NCBI RefSeq assembly: GCF_036417845.1
Contig: NC_089980.1
Coordinates: 132,520,516-132,584,515 of the forward strand
Source: Apteryx mantelli
Taxonomy: Eukaryota > Chordata > Aves > Apterygiformes > Apterygidae
DNA length: 64,000 nt
Reading direction: 5' to 3'
In this document: piece by piece, positions 1-13,500 of the stretch
How the letters are laid out: each line of letters starts with the position of its first letter
How positions within the stretch are numbered: position 1 is the stretch's first letter
Position numbers and translations under genes: made by a program
Notes under the pieces: generated by a model
Told to the model about the DNA's origin: nothing
The model's input: only the letters and a program-made list of their open reading frames with translations
Databases searched by the model: none

Positions 1-3000
1 AACAAGCTTTCCATACCTCGTCTTACATTTCCCTTCTCCATTGTCTGTACAAAAACTGAATTATTATAGCATAACTGTGATCCTGGGGTGTCACTTCTGG
101 AGGTTCCCTTTTTCACACGCACTCTGTGTCTCTCTGTGAAAGTTGCTCATGTCCTCTTGTACTGCCCAGATGTATCCCAGAGATCTCCGGCACGCATTGT
201 ATTGAAGAAAGTAGCATTTTCCAAAGTCATCAAAGCTGGTATTCCTCTCATCTAACTTTAGACACTGACAATGTAGATATTTATATCTGAGCTTCTTTTA
301 TGGCCATAGGAGAGGAACAGGCACTTCTGTGATGAGATTCATCTGACCCATTTTACAAGTTTGCATTAGGATTAAATGAATCATACCTTACAAGTGCCTG
401 TTTCTGTGCATTGATGACAAAGGGAGCTCAGGGCAATTAACTCAGACATAGGCATTGCAGTGCAGACTTATCCACATTTGGTGAGTTTAATCCCACATAA
501 AATGTCCAAATATCAAGTGAAAGAGAAAAGAAGGAAACTTTAGCAACTCACCTCCCAAACATCTATTTTAAGGACAATTTCCCAGTGTAACTCAGATCAA
601 ATTTTGCCTGGCTTTCATTCAGAACAGATCTTTTAAAAATTGGCACTGTCATCCCCTTAGCAGGGAATGATGAGCTAAGAAATCAGAGGATGACACTACT
701 GAGGATGGGTCCACACAAGGTGATTCTGATGGTATGGCACATTGAAATGAGCTAGAGTATGATGAGATGTTAAACCAGCTTCTCTATGGATATCAGACAT
801 GCACACTAGCACTTGCATATACCAGACACAATATAAATTGAATACACGCTGGAACCAGGAGTTTTAAATTTCTTTGTCAACATGTAATGCGGAGCAGAAA
901 ACAAACTAGACCTTCCAAAGATATTATTTTGTTATCTTACTTATCAACTGTTTTCCAGATCCACCGAGAAAGGCCGTTGCAACTGTCACATTTGCAGATA
1001 TGTCAGTCTCTGTGGACTAATGAAATGTTTCATCTGAAGCTAAAAAAGATTATTTTCTTCTATAATCCAATTCTCATTGGAATCATTTGGATAGTGTGGC
1101 TGGGGCAGTCCATATTTTTACTTTCTTTCCTTTTGTTCACTTGCTTTGCTTTTGGTCCTTTTCAATCAATTCTGCCCTCTTCTGCAGCCACATGACACCT
1201 GTTCAGCTCAACTGGAGCTACATAAGCACCTGTGAAGACAGAACACAGCCCACACAAAGCAATCTGATACCTTCATACATTGTGCATATTGGATCTTCAT
1301 ATGTACTTTTCTATTTTTGTTTTTGTTATTTTTTTTAACCAGTTACCAGGAGTCATCTGGGATACTGCACATATTCCTTTAATGTCTGTTTTTATATGTG
1401 GTCTACATAAACCAGAAAGAACCCCGTGTCCATTTTCCTACTTGGTTTGGTTTCATTCACTCAAAATATATTGGTTCAAATTCACAGCTGAGATAGATAA
1501 CTCTGTTGAAGTCAACAGATTTATTGCCGTGATATATCTGACTTTGCATGTTTTCTTTCTGATAAGAAATGAAATCATGACAAATGAACCTCTTACATTT
1601 TTGATATGCCTGTTGAACATTATATCTGTCTGTCTATAATATATAGCCATTGTTGCATGCTGCATTCAGGAGGCTGCAGTGAAGATACTTTTCCTTTTGT
1701 AATTTCTCCATTCAACTTTCTCATATTGGCTATTTTCACTTTAACTAATCACCTCTGCAGTCCAACACTTGATGTTTCATAAACCTATTATCTAACAAAG
1801 CAACATACTTTTTATGGCCACAATAGGTATGGATGCATGGCACCTTGCATGTGTAATTTAAAACTATGTTCATTCTAAAGAGATTATCTTCAGGGCTATC
1901 ATTCTTAGCTTTTTATTTCAAACAACTCCTATTTAGGATGTTACCTACCACATGTTAAGATCTATCTGAATTTACTTGTCCAACTCTAGTTTTTAAATTT
2001 TCTCCAGTGGGAAGGAAAGGAAGGAGTGTGGAAGGAAGAAATATGAAGTAAAATAGTTGTATAATCAGTGTTCTTTTTTTCCCAGAAGACTGTCACTGCT
2101 CTCTTCTTAATTAAGTCACACTGTGTAGTGACTCAAGCATAATTAAGATTTATTTCATTGGAGTTATTCCGTATTTCACTATGACAAGAACTTGGCTCAT
2201 GCTAGTCTCTTTGATTAATTTTTCTGCAATTATAAACTTTAATAAGTTCTTTTTCATTGCAACACTAAGTTTTTTAGTACCTCAAGCTCTCATTTGATGT
2301 CCTAGGAAACACTGAAAGCAAGTAAAGTTAGGCACTTAGTGAAAAGGACACATGAAATGTTGGAGAAAAGGGATACTTCACAAAGAGGTGGTGTACCCTC
2401 CAACAAGGCTCTAAGCAAAACATGATGTTAAGACAATCTCAGAGGCATGTTACTTTGATGGAAATGCTCATATTAAAGTGAAGTAGAAACTGAGTGAAGC
2501 ATTTTGTGTGGAGATTCATGTAATCAAATTATAGACAGTCAAAACTCTGAATCTTGGTCCATCCTATTTTACTCAAGCAAGAAGTCATTTGAACAGGGAA
2601 GGAAATTTAGATTTGAATGTGGAAGGAAGTTCATCCAGCATGCAGAATGCTTCTTTCACCATATGCTTGCATAAAGGGATATCATGGACCAAGTGAGTGG
2701 AGATTTCCCCACCCCAGCGTGGGCTTCTCAAGGATCAGATCCATCTGGGGTTTCACATACCCTTGGGAAGGAGATTCAGAGCTGCTAATTCACCTGAGAA
2801 AGCTGATAACGGGAACCGGGAGGCACATGCCATGCGGCAGGCACAGATGTTGCATGCCCCCTTGTTTACTCTCCGCCTTCCTATGAGCAGGAACATTTTT
2901 AATCCTCAAGGCTTTATTTTTCCCAAGTGTTTCTAGCTCCTTTGGGGCTTAGAAGAAAAGGATCTAACGTGAAAGTGAGATGCTCAGCCTGCCCATGGTG

Positions 3001-6000
3001 GTGCATCATGTTGTTTACCCACAAGACTGGTGTGTTTTCAGGTCCAACATAAGGATCTGGCCTTCTTGCTCAGACGTGCAGTCAGAATCCTGTTGAAATC
3101 AAACAATTGTGAAGAAGTTCTGAACCTCATCTCTCCTTGTTTCCTGTGTTTCCCCTCTAATGCACCAGTGTGCCCACAACACTGTTCTTATTTTCTTACT
3201 GCTTCCTTGTTAAAGAAAAGAAAGTTTCCCCTTCCTGCTCCCTAAGGATGTCTTTCCTTTGCAGCTCAACTTATCTTGTACTTCAGTCTTCTGTGTGCAC
3301 TCTCAATCTTTTCAAAAATTTCTTATTTATTTTTGAAAACTTTGAGAGCATAACCCTATTGAAATAAATGGAAGGTGCTTGGATGTAAGAGTGCAGAGTC
3401 TCTTACAGAACTAGCCAATTTATAATAGCACCCAAACAGCTACAAAATGCTCTTCAACCAGAGAAGTGTCTGTAAGAAAGCTCAGAAAATAATTAAGCCT
3501 AAATTTCCATTTTTCTGCACTTTTTATCTCATAAACTTCTACTTTTTGTGGTTTTTTTGCTGTGGACATTTTCTTTCTTTGAGCACTCCTTTATCTTAGA
3601 AATTCCTTCTGTTCTGTGCTTTTCTATCTCAGAAACAAAACTAAATGGATTTTTCTTCATGCCCTCAAAAAGAGAATATAGACCTGCCAGGACATTTTGC
3701 ATGAAGATTTTTGTCCAGAGCATAGTTTTGGGGCTAAATTATACAAGCCTCTGGAAACAAATATTTCTAATGGAAATGCTGATAATGAGAAACATTAATG
3801 GCACCTCAGCAGCATATTGCTTAACTTAGCCCTCCGCATCAGCCCTCTGGATACTCCAGGCAGTATTTCTATCACAGGTTGCTGAAGATGTCACCAGTAC
3901 TTGCAAAAACAGTATTTCAGCAGTATCGGCTGTGTAGTACCCCTGAGCACACATCAGCACCTACCTTGGTTGTGTACTGAAGTCCTGGACAGACTAGCAC
4001 AGCTTCTACAGGAGAAGGGATATATTCCAGGAGAAGACAGCATGGTAGCCCTGTACTGTGACTGCCATCATCCTGCTGAGTGACCTTGGACAAAACTGCT
4101 GTTCGTTTTGGGCTTCGGCACCTCCTAGCTGCATGTTGAAAGTTGTACTGAGCTCCTTTGCGAAGGGCAAAGAGCATCGTTGTTGCTTCAATGAGCCACT
4201 TGAGAATAGGCCATAAAATATTTTAGCTTCATCTTTGGGTAGCAAATTTTTACAGGGGAATTTGAATACAAATGTGAGCTGAATAGATAGTAAACATCCC
4301 CATGAATAGAGAAATCTTGGTCCAAAATAAATTATTTTCTATTTCTATTGTAATTCTGGCATGATACTTCTATGCTATTATTTCTTTTCATCAATAAGGC
4401 CTAGACTTCAAGAGACTTATCACAGTGAAGATAGTTCCTGAACTATGAAAATATCCTATTTGCCAGAATCAAAGTCTTCTCTTGGAGAAAATCCCATTGT
4501 TTTCTACTCCATATCAAAGGAGAATTTGTAGCTTTTGGCACAGTAAAAATGTTAGCACGTACTGATTCAGAGATAGGCCCTTATTCTTAATGTGCAGATC
4601 TAAACACTAAATATATAGAATTTGTGGGATGCATGATTTTGTTTTGTCTCTACAGAAAAAAAAAGAAAAAAAAAAGAGGTAGTTTCAAAATTCAGTTCTG
4701 CAGCCAGATCAACTTTCCACCGTGAGATGATGAGCAAAGAGCTACCAGGGTGTCAGTCTCATTGAAGTTATTGCTCATCTATTGCTCATCTTCTGACTGT
4801 AAAAAGCTAAACAGTAACAGTACTTATGTGGGAACAAGATTTTTTTCTCTTCTTACTACCTCAGAGAGCCATGTATTTAAATATAGACTGCTACTGAACA
4901 GCACAGTAAAAACTGATCCAAGTGCTGAGCCTGATATCAGCTAGTTGAAGCACAGAACTTAGGGTGCAGCCTCTAAAGACCAAGACTGCTACCTTTGGAT
5001 GTGATTCCTGGCTATGCCTGTACTAGTAAATTAGCCAACACCATGGCATGACCCAGCCACTAGAATTAATCCTCAGCACTATAAAATTGCTAGAGAAGTC
5101 CCCGGCACAGCTTTGGGACAGAAAACTAACACTTTCCCAAACAATTCCCAGGCACAGTCTGAGTGCCGGCATGGCCCAGGGACCATTCCCACCAGAGAGT
5201 TTGGTTGCAATTACCCTTATTTTGGAATATAGGAGAGTTTAGTATTATGGACATTGACAGACCATGCCAGCTGCCTTCAAGGCCAGAGAGCATCCCCTGA
5301 CATTGCTTAGTTTACTAGCAGAGTTGTAACTTTAGACACTGATGCAGCCTGTACTCATACTGGTATTTACTTCTGGAGATCTTAATCTGGCAAAGGACGC
5401 AAGCAAATGACTTAGTTTAATCAAATGCTTCAGTCTCATGGACCAGAACATCCTTAAATTTAAGCATGTGTTTAAGTACTGAGCTAAGTAAGGATGCAGT
5501 TTATCTCAGCGCTTCAAGTTAAATACGAGCTTTGCTGAGAATGGGGCCTTAAAAGAAAAGGCCATTTCCCATAACGTGCTAAATCCTACCATTATAGCAG
5601 CAATTTCACAATATGTAGAAACACCGTGCCAAGCACATATATTTTTCAGGGTTTCAATTTCCCTGATGTGAGACATCTCAGGGACATTTTAGTGATTTGT
5701 TACAGTCATACAATACTCAGGCAAGAACAAAGCCTTGATGAACACTTTTCCTGGAAAAATAACAAGAAAATATTTGACCTAAAATAAGAATACCGTATTT
5801 TACCAAGTTAAAGCTCAATTTGGGGTTTACTTTAAAAGAAAAAATGAAAATTTTAATTTAAGGTCATTCATTATTTCTTTCAAGTGATATCCTGGAGAAG
5901 TGCTGGATGCTCCTCTGTTATGGGTATAAGAGGAATTGCTCCATGAAGTTAAATCCAGCTTTGCTGCACAAAAACATACTGTCTTTGTACCCAGTGTAAA

Positions 6001-7542
6001 ACTTGCCATGGCATCATCTGTTGCTTTATAATTAAATTAAATATGAATGGTGACATGAAAGGGACAGAAGTGGGGAATCCCTGGCTACCTCTGATGCAAA
6101 AGGCTTATATGTACCAGAAAGAGAGATCAAGTTTTCATTCCTGCAAAAACAGATGCAACTGTCAAGCCATACACATTGTCAATAGTCTCATTGGTTTCAG
6201 TGGAGCCATCGTGATGTCTGTGAAGATGTGCACATAAGTCTTTGCCAGTCTGAGGAGTGAGAGAAGCAGATACTCTAATCTTAAAAGGAGACAGAGGGTC
6301 TTAAATCAGACATTTCTTCTGCTTCCTTAAAAGGCTTCAGCGTAACTGATCCCTGTTCCTTAAAAGAACAATGCCTTTTCAAAAACTTTGCCCTAAAATA
6401 TTGAGCTCAATAGCAGCACAGGCACTATAAGCATTTAAGGTTCTAATGACATGTAGTATCTTGGAAGGAAATGGCTCTTCCCCTACGATATTTGTAGCCA
6501 ATACGTTACCAAAACACACGACGGCATTGAAAGCAAAATATGGAATATATCTGTCCTTACTCAGACTTGTAAAATTACATATCAAAGACCTCCTCTCTAA
6601 GGCTATAATCAAAGAAGAGAAGCAGGTACTGCAATTCGTCTAGCTCACATAGCTACTTTAGGATGAGAACCTAAGGTAGCTACCAAAACAGCTACAAAAC
6701 AGCTAAAGAAAGGAAAGTGCTGCAGAAGGGAGCTAATAACTAGGAAACCTAGCTCATATACCTGAGTGCGTGTCTGAAGTCGGTCATATTCATCCATCCA
6801 GGACATCCATGTTCATTGTAACTTCAATGAAAATGTTGATAAATAGTTTTCAAGTGATGGGCAATAATCGGTTTGAGTGTTTGCTTTGGGGAGAGGGGGT
6901 TAAGATGGGTTGTTAGAGCTCCAGGGTGGCAGCTTGGTGATGGGAACACTTTAAACAGTATAATCGTGAGCAGCTGAGAGTTGCTACAGAAGGAATATAA
7001 AAAGGACTGAATTAAGCAAAGCGCTGTAGGGTAAGATGAAGGTCATTTTTTCCAACTGTTATTTATGTCCATTTACAACTTAAATAAAGATAATGTTTGT
7101 TCTTTTTTTTCAACCCATGGTGGTTAGCTTTTCTATATCCCTTTAAGTTGCAAATTTTGTTTAACCTTTCTTTGTATGAATTTCACATTAGGTGTTTAAT
7201 TACTGGAATTTCTCAGGTGTAGGACACTTTACTATGCTATGAATAAACACAACAGGTCAATATTGTTTTTTCTCCCTCCTAAAACTCCCTTGTTGCTGAA
7301 AACTGTTAATATTTTCCAAGATTATACCATGACCATATTTGTATAACAGCCTTTTATTGAGCGTGAAATTCTATACCAAATATTTATGTCTTTGAAAGAT
7401 TGAAATCTTCAATAAAATATATTACTCTTTATTGTTAGATTTTTCCCTTTCTTCAGTAGAAAGATATTCAGCATTAATGTGTATTGCAGGACTATTCTAT
7501 CAGATATCTCGTCCCTTACATATATTTTTAAAGAAAATAAAC

Positions 7543-7558
7543 TTTTTTTTTTTTTTTT
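7543..7558. repeat. T16 homopolymer
   Basis: An uninterrupted run of 16 T. No SINE or LINE body recognisable next to it. Confidence 0.95.
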
Positions 7559-10500
7559 AAGAGCAAATGTAGAGCTAAGACCTTAGGCAGCAGGAGGAAT
7601 TGGCATGTCCTTCCTCATGAGGTGTGCAGGGAACAGGCATCTCAGGGAAGACCAGGAAGAGCTGGTCCAAGTCAGTGAAGAACGAGCCTTGGCAACCTTG
7701 AGCTGGCGTACGGTCCCTCCCAGACTATCACCTGATAAACAATTTACAGCTGCCCTGAAGCTCTCCTGAATGTGACCAAATGTTTAACTTTCCCAGAAAA
7801 AGCTGACTAGATAATTGCCTCTATAGGACATAACCCAGTTTCTTTCTTCACCTCTCACTCATACCGATAGCTCCTTGCTCTCTTCCTTTCATGCTCCAGC
7901 TTCTCCCCTCTCCTCTGCTTCGCTGGTAGCTCTCAGCTTCTCTTCCCTCTGTGGTGGGGCTGGGAGTTCAAACTGTTTCATTACAAAGGCACAGATTTTC
8001 TCTTGTGCATGGTTTTCTCAGACTTTCTCTGATCAGCTCTGGGAAGCCAGCAGGAACCTGCCCCCATCCTGCGCAGAGTTGCCCCATGGGTACAAGATCT
8101 GCTCCTGCCTCCGTGCTATCCCTTCTCTTGCTCTTGATAATGAAGATACCAGCACACACATCTCTCAGGTCCTTGAGCTAGTACTGAGCTTACAAGGACA
8201 CATTAAAGTGTGTACTTCATGCACAAAAAGCCCTCTCCCATCAAATGCGAACTGTAATCTTTGGGTTTTGCCTTGAAGTCTCTGGGTGTATTCTGAAGAA
8301 CTGGTCCTCAGGACTTCGGTCTAGGGGGAACCGCCTGGACTGAGGCTCTCTACTTACCTACAAAAGTGCTTTCCTTTCAAATGAGACTGAGGGGATAATT
8401 CATATTCCTGTCTGAGCAGGGTCAGAGGACACAGGCTTGTCAGTCATATCAGTGAGGGGACCTGACTCAGCATAGGCCTGTCCCTCTTTGTCATGCTATT
8501 TTCCACAATCATATTTATTTTCCATTTCTAAACCAATTACCAATTATCTAGGTGGGTTTTCCAGCTAGCGGCCCCAAAAGGCACTGAAAGAGCAACTAGA
8601 AGGCACAAAAAAAAAAAAAGGCACTGACGGAAAAATGCTTCTGCCAGTTGGTGCTGGAGGAGGAACATGACTTCCACATGCTTGTCCACTCTGTGCCTGT
8701 GTCCTGCTAGAGAAATTCCCCTCGGTGAATGAAAAGCGGCTAGTTGTCATTTCGCATGGTGAAGTGGTAGATGTCTTTGTGCTGCAACACACTTCCATTG
8801 CCAGACACGGGTAATACTAAGTGCAAGAAATGTATGTTAGTAGTATAACACTCAAGTTATTCAGTTGACTCACAAGAAGTCAAGAAATGACTTCAGTAGA
8901 AACATTACTTCTCATTAGCATTTTACAGTGCATATTGCAAATCATTAGTCATACTACAGCAATTTACCAGGTCTCTGGCTAGAAATTCAGGACTACCGAG
9001 TATTTCAACTTATGGTCACAGTTAGCCTTTATAACAAACACTCAGCAGTAGCAACATATCAGTGCTGGCCCCATGTCGGATGTCCCCCGATGTCAATCAA
9101 TGTCATGAGGGCTCCACTCTTCTGGAAATCAAGCTACTTAGCTTATCAGAATGATTCCTGCATATACAGCCAAGAATCTCAGATGATGTAAGTCAGCATG
9201 AATCACATAATTGCAAATGCACTTTCTCACCTATGGAGGATTTTGTCCTCAAGTTTCCAAGTCTGACTTAAGGCTGTCATATCACAAATGTTTAACCAGC
9301 CCAATCACTAACATTGCTATAAGAGCTGCTTCTTTCATTTTTTCTCCATTTTGTGTTCTTTTATTTAACTGATTGGTGTAAACTAATTACTTAATTTTTC
9401 TTCTTCAGTTGGATTCATTATTTGAAGATGAAATGAAAAAAATTTTCCTTGCTTATATCATTGATGTTTACTTGGTCTTAATTAGAATAGGATGTTCACA
9501 CCAGTCAAGGTGAATGAGGCAGAGAGCTACTGTTCCTGCCCGTGAGGCTCTGGCTTTCCAGAAGACTAGAAGGAGAAGTCAGCACTATTTCTCTTGACCT
9601 AAGCCAGGTGCTACCATGCCTGTTGTGTTGATGCTATGCTAATTTCGCTTTTATGAAGGAGGATGAAAATTGGATCCAAAGTGACAGAGGTACCTTACAG
9701 AATAAATACCTAGCCTAGAAACTTCATAAATTGCTAAGACTAAGAAAGGTATCTTGGAAGTGGTAGCAAGAACTCCTCCTTTTCATTGCCAAGGAAACAG
9801 AGAAGCTTGACAAAGTTTGCTGTGCGTGTTGCAGATGAGACATGTAGAGTCCCACTTAAACCAACAAGACCTCAGACCATGCTGAGGTCAAAGAAAAAGG
9901 ATAATGTATGCCTGGCTGTAAAAGAGAGATCACAAAGGCTTGGGACTGCCTTCAAATTTCACAGTAACCATAACATGAGGTGGGATTCTACATCTATATT
10001 TGCTCTTAAAATGAGAAAGGAATTCTTAACTAAAATTTCAGTTCTCATTCTAAAATTTTAGCCAATTCTTGGCTAAAAAAAAAATAGTTCTACACTTATC
10101 TTCATTTATTATTTTTGAAAACCTGGAAGAAAATGTTGATCAACTTATTGTGAAAAATAAAAGGTGGAGTATGGACACGAATATTAAAAATATATAAATA
10201 CATCATTTTGGACCTAGTAAAGTTAAACTGTTGCTGACTGGTGAGATTTTCAGTTCATTCTCTTCCTTTATATAGGTTACCTTTGTAGTTCTAGTTCTGG
10301 CAAAAAAAAAAAAGGTAGCTTTTGTTGCTGTTCTTACTGAAAATAACTTTATTGTACCTTCAGTGTTGGATCCTTTCAAATTTTGGTGGTATACTGACTG
10401 ATGGGCTTTAGATCTGTTCCAAGCTGTTGGTTGTCTCACACCCATCTCAGAAGCAGATTTGCATAGGTCACAGTGATCGCTGTGGTAGGCAAAATTAAGT

Positions 10501-13500
10501 TGCATGAGTGTATATTGCCCTTAAACAGAAGGAGTTAATTTTTGCAACAGTTTTCAGTTGCTGGGGTATTCAACCAGAGCAGGTCCCCAAGAAGGGTGGA
10601 TCTGTCTTCTCTGCAGAAAGACTCTATTCTGCTAGTAGAAAGCTCCACTGTGCAAGAAGGCAAGTATCTAGATACTGAGTATATAGAATTTAAGGATCCT
10701 TATCTTGAACTTGGACTGATTCTCAGGGATAATTGTGTGGTGTGAAAGACAGGTGATATCTTCGTGGCAGTGTATGGAAAAATGATGCAGTGTTTTTTAT
10801 CATTTGATGTTTCTAAGAGCTCACAGCACCTTGCCTAGGCGTTACACCCCGTAACAAGAATGTGTGTAAGGTCCTGAAACTCCCAGGCTTGGTAGAATCT
10901 CTTACAGCAATGAAAGGGGTCAAAAGCATTATCTGTGGTGCTGCTATAAGAATCTATCATCTGCAATAAATTGTCTTATATCCTGGCTGATTGTAGGTGA
11001 GTGCATTCAACCATGGGCATCAGAGAGTGGACAACTTTCAGAATATTTTTTTCTGCCAGTCTTATTCATGATCATTTTGGGCTTTCTACCTATAATTTAC
11101 ATTCTACTTGGGAATGTTACAGATTTCCTTATGGTTATGTGTTCATCTATCCTTTAAAGTAGGGTAACTGCTCAGTGCTTGGAATAGGCACATCGTTCCC
11201 AAGATGCATCACAGAGAAATGGCTGCAGCTCATACAGACATATCTGAATTAGTTTTAGAGTATGTGATGCAAACAAAACACTCTTGAGAAGCTGGGTAAG
11301 TACTTAAGTGATTGGCTGTGCTGAAATCCCTGCTGTGCCGGTTATCAATAGTAGCTATGTTATTGCTGTTGAAACTAAATTAAATTGCAGCTCCTGAAAG
11401 CATTGCAGCACTTTGGTTTTGTATGGCGCTTGGCATGACAGGACAGGTCAGTACTGCGAGGGTCTAAATCTGAAAGAGGCGCCCTGACCTTCCCTTGGGG
11501 AAGTCAATGAGAAATGGCCACTGAATTTGGTAGGTGTACGATCAGTTCAGGCTAAGCAGCTTTTTAACTAATGTGATCCCAAACTAAACAGATGTCCGCT
11601 CTCAGAAGACCAGTGTGAGGTGCTGTGTCAACAAGATACCAACATATGGCATGAAATGGCTTCTTGTTCTTTATTAGGAGTGGGCGGTAATTTTAGCAAT
11701 TCTGTTGGTCTAGACTTCCCTGCAGCAGTGCTGAGCAAGTGTTTGAATAGACTGCAATGACATTCAGGCAGAAATTTTCTATACAGCTATATTCACTGAA
11801 AGAGTTAACATCTGAAAAGGTTTGTGGAGCATTATCAGGGTTTGTTGGATTTTGTTTTGTTTTCCATAGCTAATCCAGGAACTGATGATGTTAACAGACT
11901 ATGTGCCTGAAGGTAGCTCTGAAGAACAGGTCCAGTGATGGAAAAATACAAGACCTAATACCACACTAACAGTTTTTAAATCCCTTGCACTACTGGAGCT
12001 GCCCTTCTAATCATCTCAGTCTAGGACAGGTTAATTAGAACCTTCCTAGCCATGAGTCAGCCTCACACATTTTATGCATCCTTGCTAATTAAGAGAATTT
12101 TCACCTTTTATGGTTGTTTTAGTATTCAAAGCAGTTTGCCATGGGCTAATTATAATCATTGAGTGATAGCTTTAGAATTTTATGTTTGCAATGACATTTT
12201 ATCACATTAAACTGGAATCCCATAACGCTTCTTGAGCTATGAGTGATATAGAAGTAGGTCATCTCTATGCTGGGTTTGTGCTGATATTAGGCATCTACTG
12301 CATTTCTGCAAATAAGTGCATTTAGCACCATCACAATCTCTTCTACTCTTTGGCTGAAAGGATTAGAAATCCAGCTGATTTTTTATAGAGGAACACAAAA
12401 ATATCTAGTTCAAGATCCAGGGCACAAGCTGTTTACTTTCATCCCACAGCTGCTCTTTCTTTGTGTGATTTGGAAGAACCGGATACCAGGGTACTGAGGG
12501 GCTGGAAGGAAGATGCCAAGGGTACATGCTTGTCATGGTGTTGCTCCCCCAGTTCCAAATCCATAGCATTTCAAGAGTTTAATCATTAATGCAGCATGGA
12601 AAGTCTTCACTCCCCTTGATCTGAGGGGCAATTAGAGGAGCTCAGTCTCACAATGCAGTCTTTGCTTTTTACAATCAGCATTGTGTAACAGCTTATAACA
12701 GATTTCCCCCAAACTCCGTGAAAACTCCTGCAGTAGTGCTCAGGGACTTCCCAGCACCGACGCTTCACTAGAGTATATCAAAATAATTCTCAGGGCTCCC
12801 AACCGGGAGAACTTGATGGCAAGCTCCTGAAACGTCCCCTGTGCTGCACGGCTTAGAACTTCACTTAGAAACTCATCACTTGAGCTGGTCTGGTGCAGTC
12901 ACTGGGCTTTCGATCCAAATTTGACAGAGCTGGGAATAGCCAAATCAGGGTAAAACATAGAAAAACCATCATGGACTAATCAGATAGACACAGTTTACTT
13001 GGATACATCCTGCTGTGAGCACAGGAATATACTGACTGAATTCAAAGTCTGCACAAACCCTTAGCCTCTCTGTGCAGTGCTGCGTGGACAAGAAGTATCT
13101 GAACTGGCTCTGGATGATATAGCCTTGCAAGGACAGGTCCACAGCTGTGTCAGCATGGTGCTGTGCCAGAGCTAATTGCTCCTGTTAGGCTAAATTGCCT
13201 TGGGAGTAGCATCACACCAACACAACTATGCTACTTTCAGCACCCATATATTACCTTTACCCAGATCCTCTACAACTTACATTGGTATCTCTAACTTGGC
13301 TTGGCTTTACAAGCATAAATATTGCCATTTTCACTCATATCTTTCCAGCACAGGCTCACATCTCACTGGTGTCTGTGGAAGAGAAGCCTGTGCTTATGAG
13401 CTTTGTTCATGCAGGATTTGAGGAGTTTATTGAGCTGTAAGCAGCTGGATATTTAATTCCTGCTAAGGCAGCAATAAAGACCAGTTGCAAATGGGATTTC

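Noticed and set aside
7875..8276. Plus-strand open frame of 133 residues as a gene
   Set aside because: Serine- and leucine-rich, low-information sequence with no domain, no supporting splice sites and overlapping frames.
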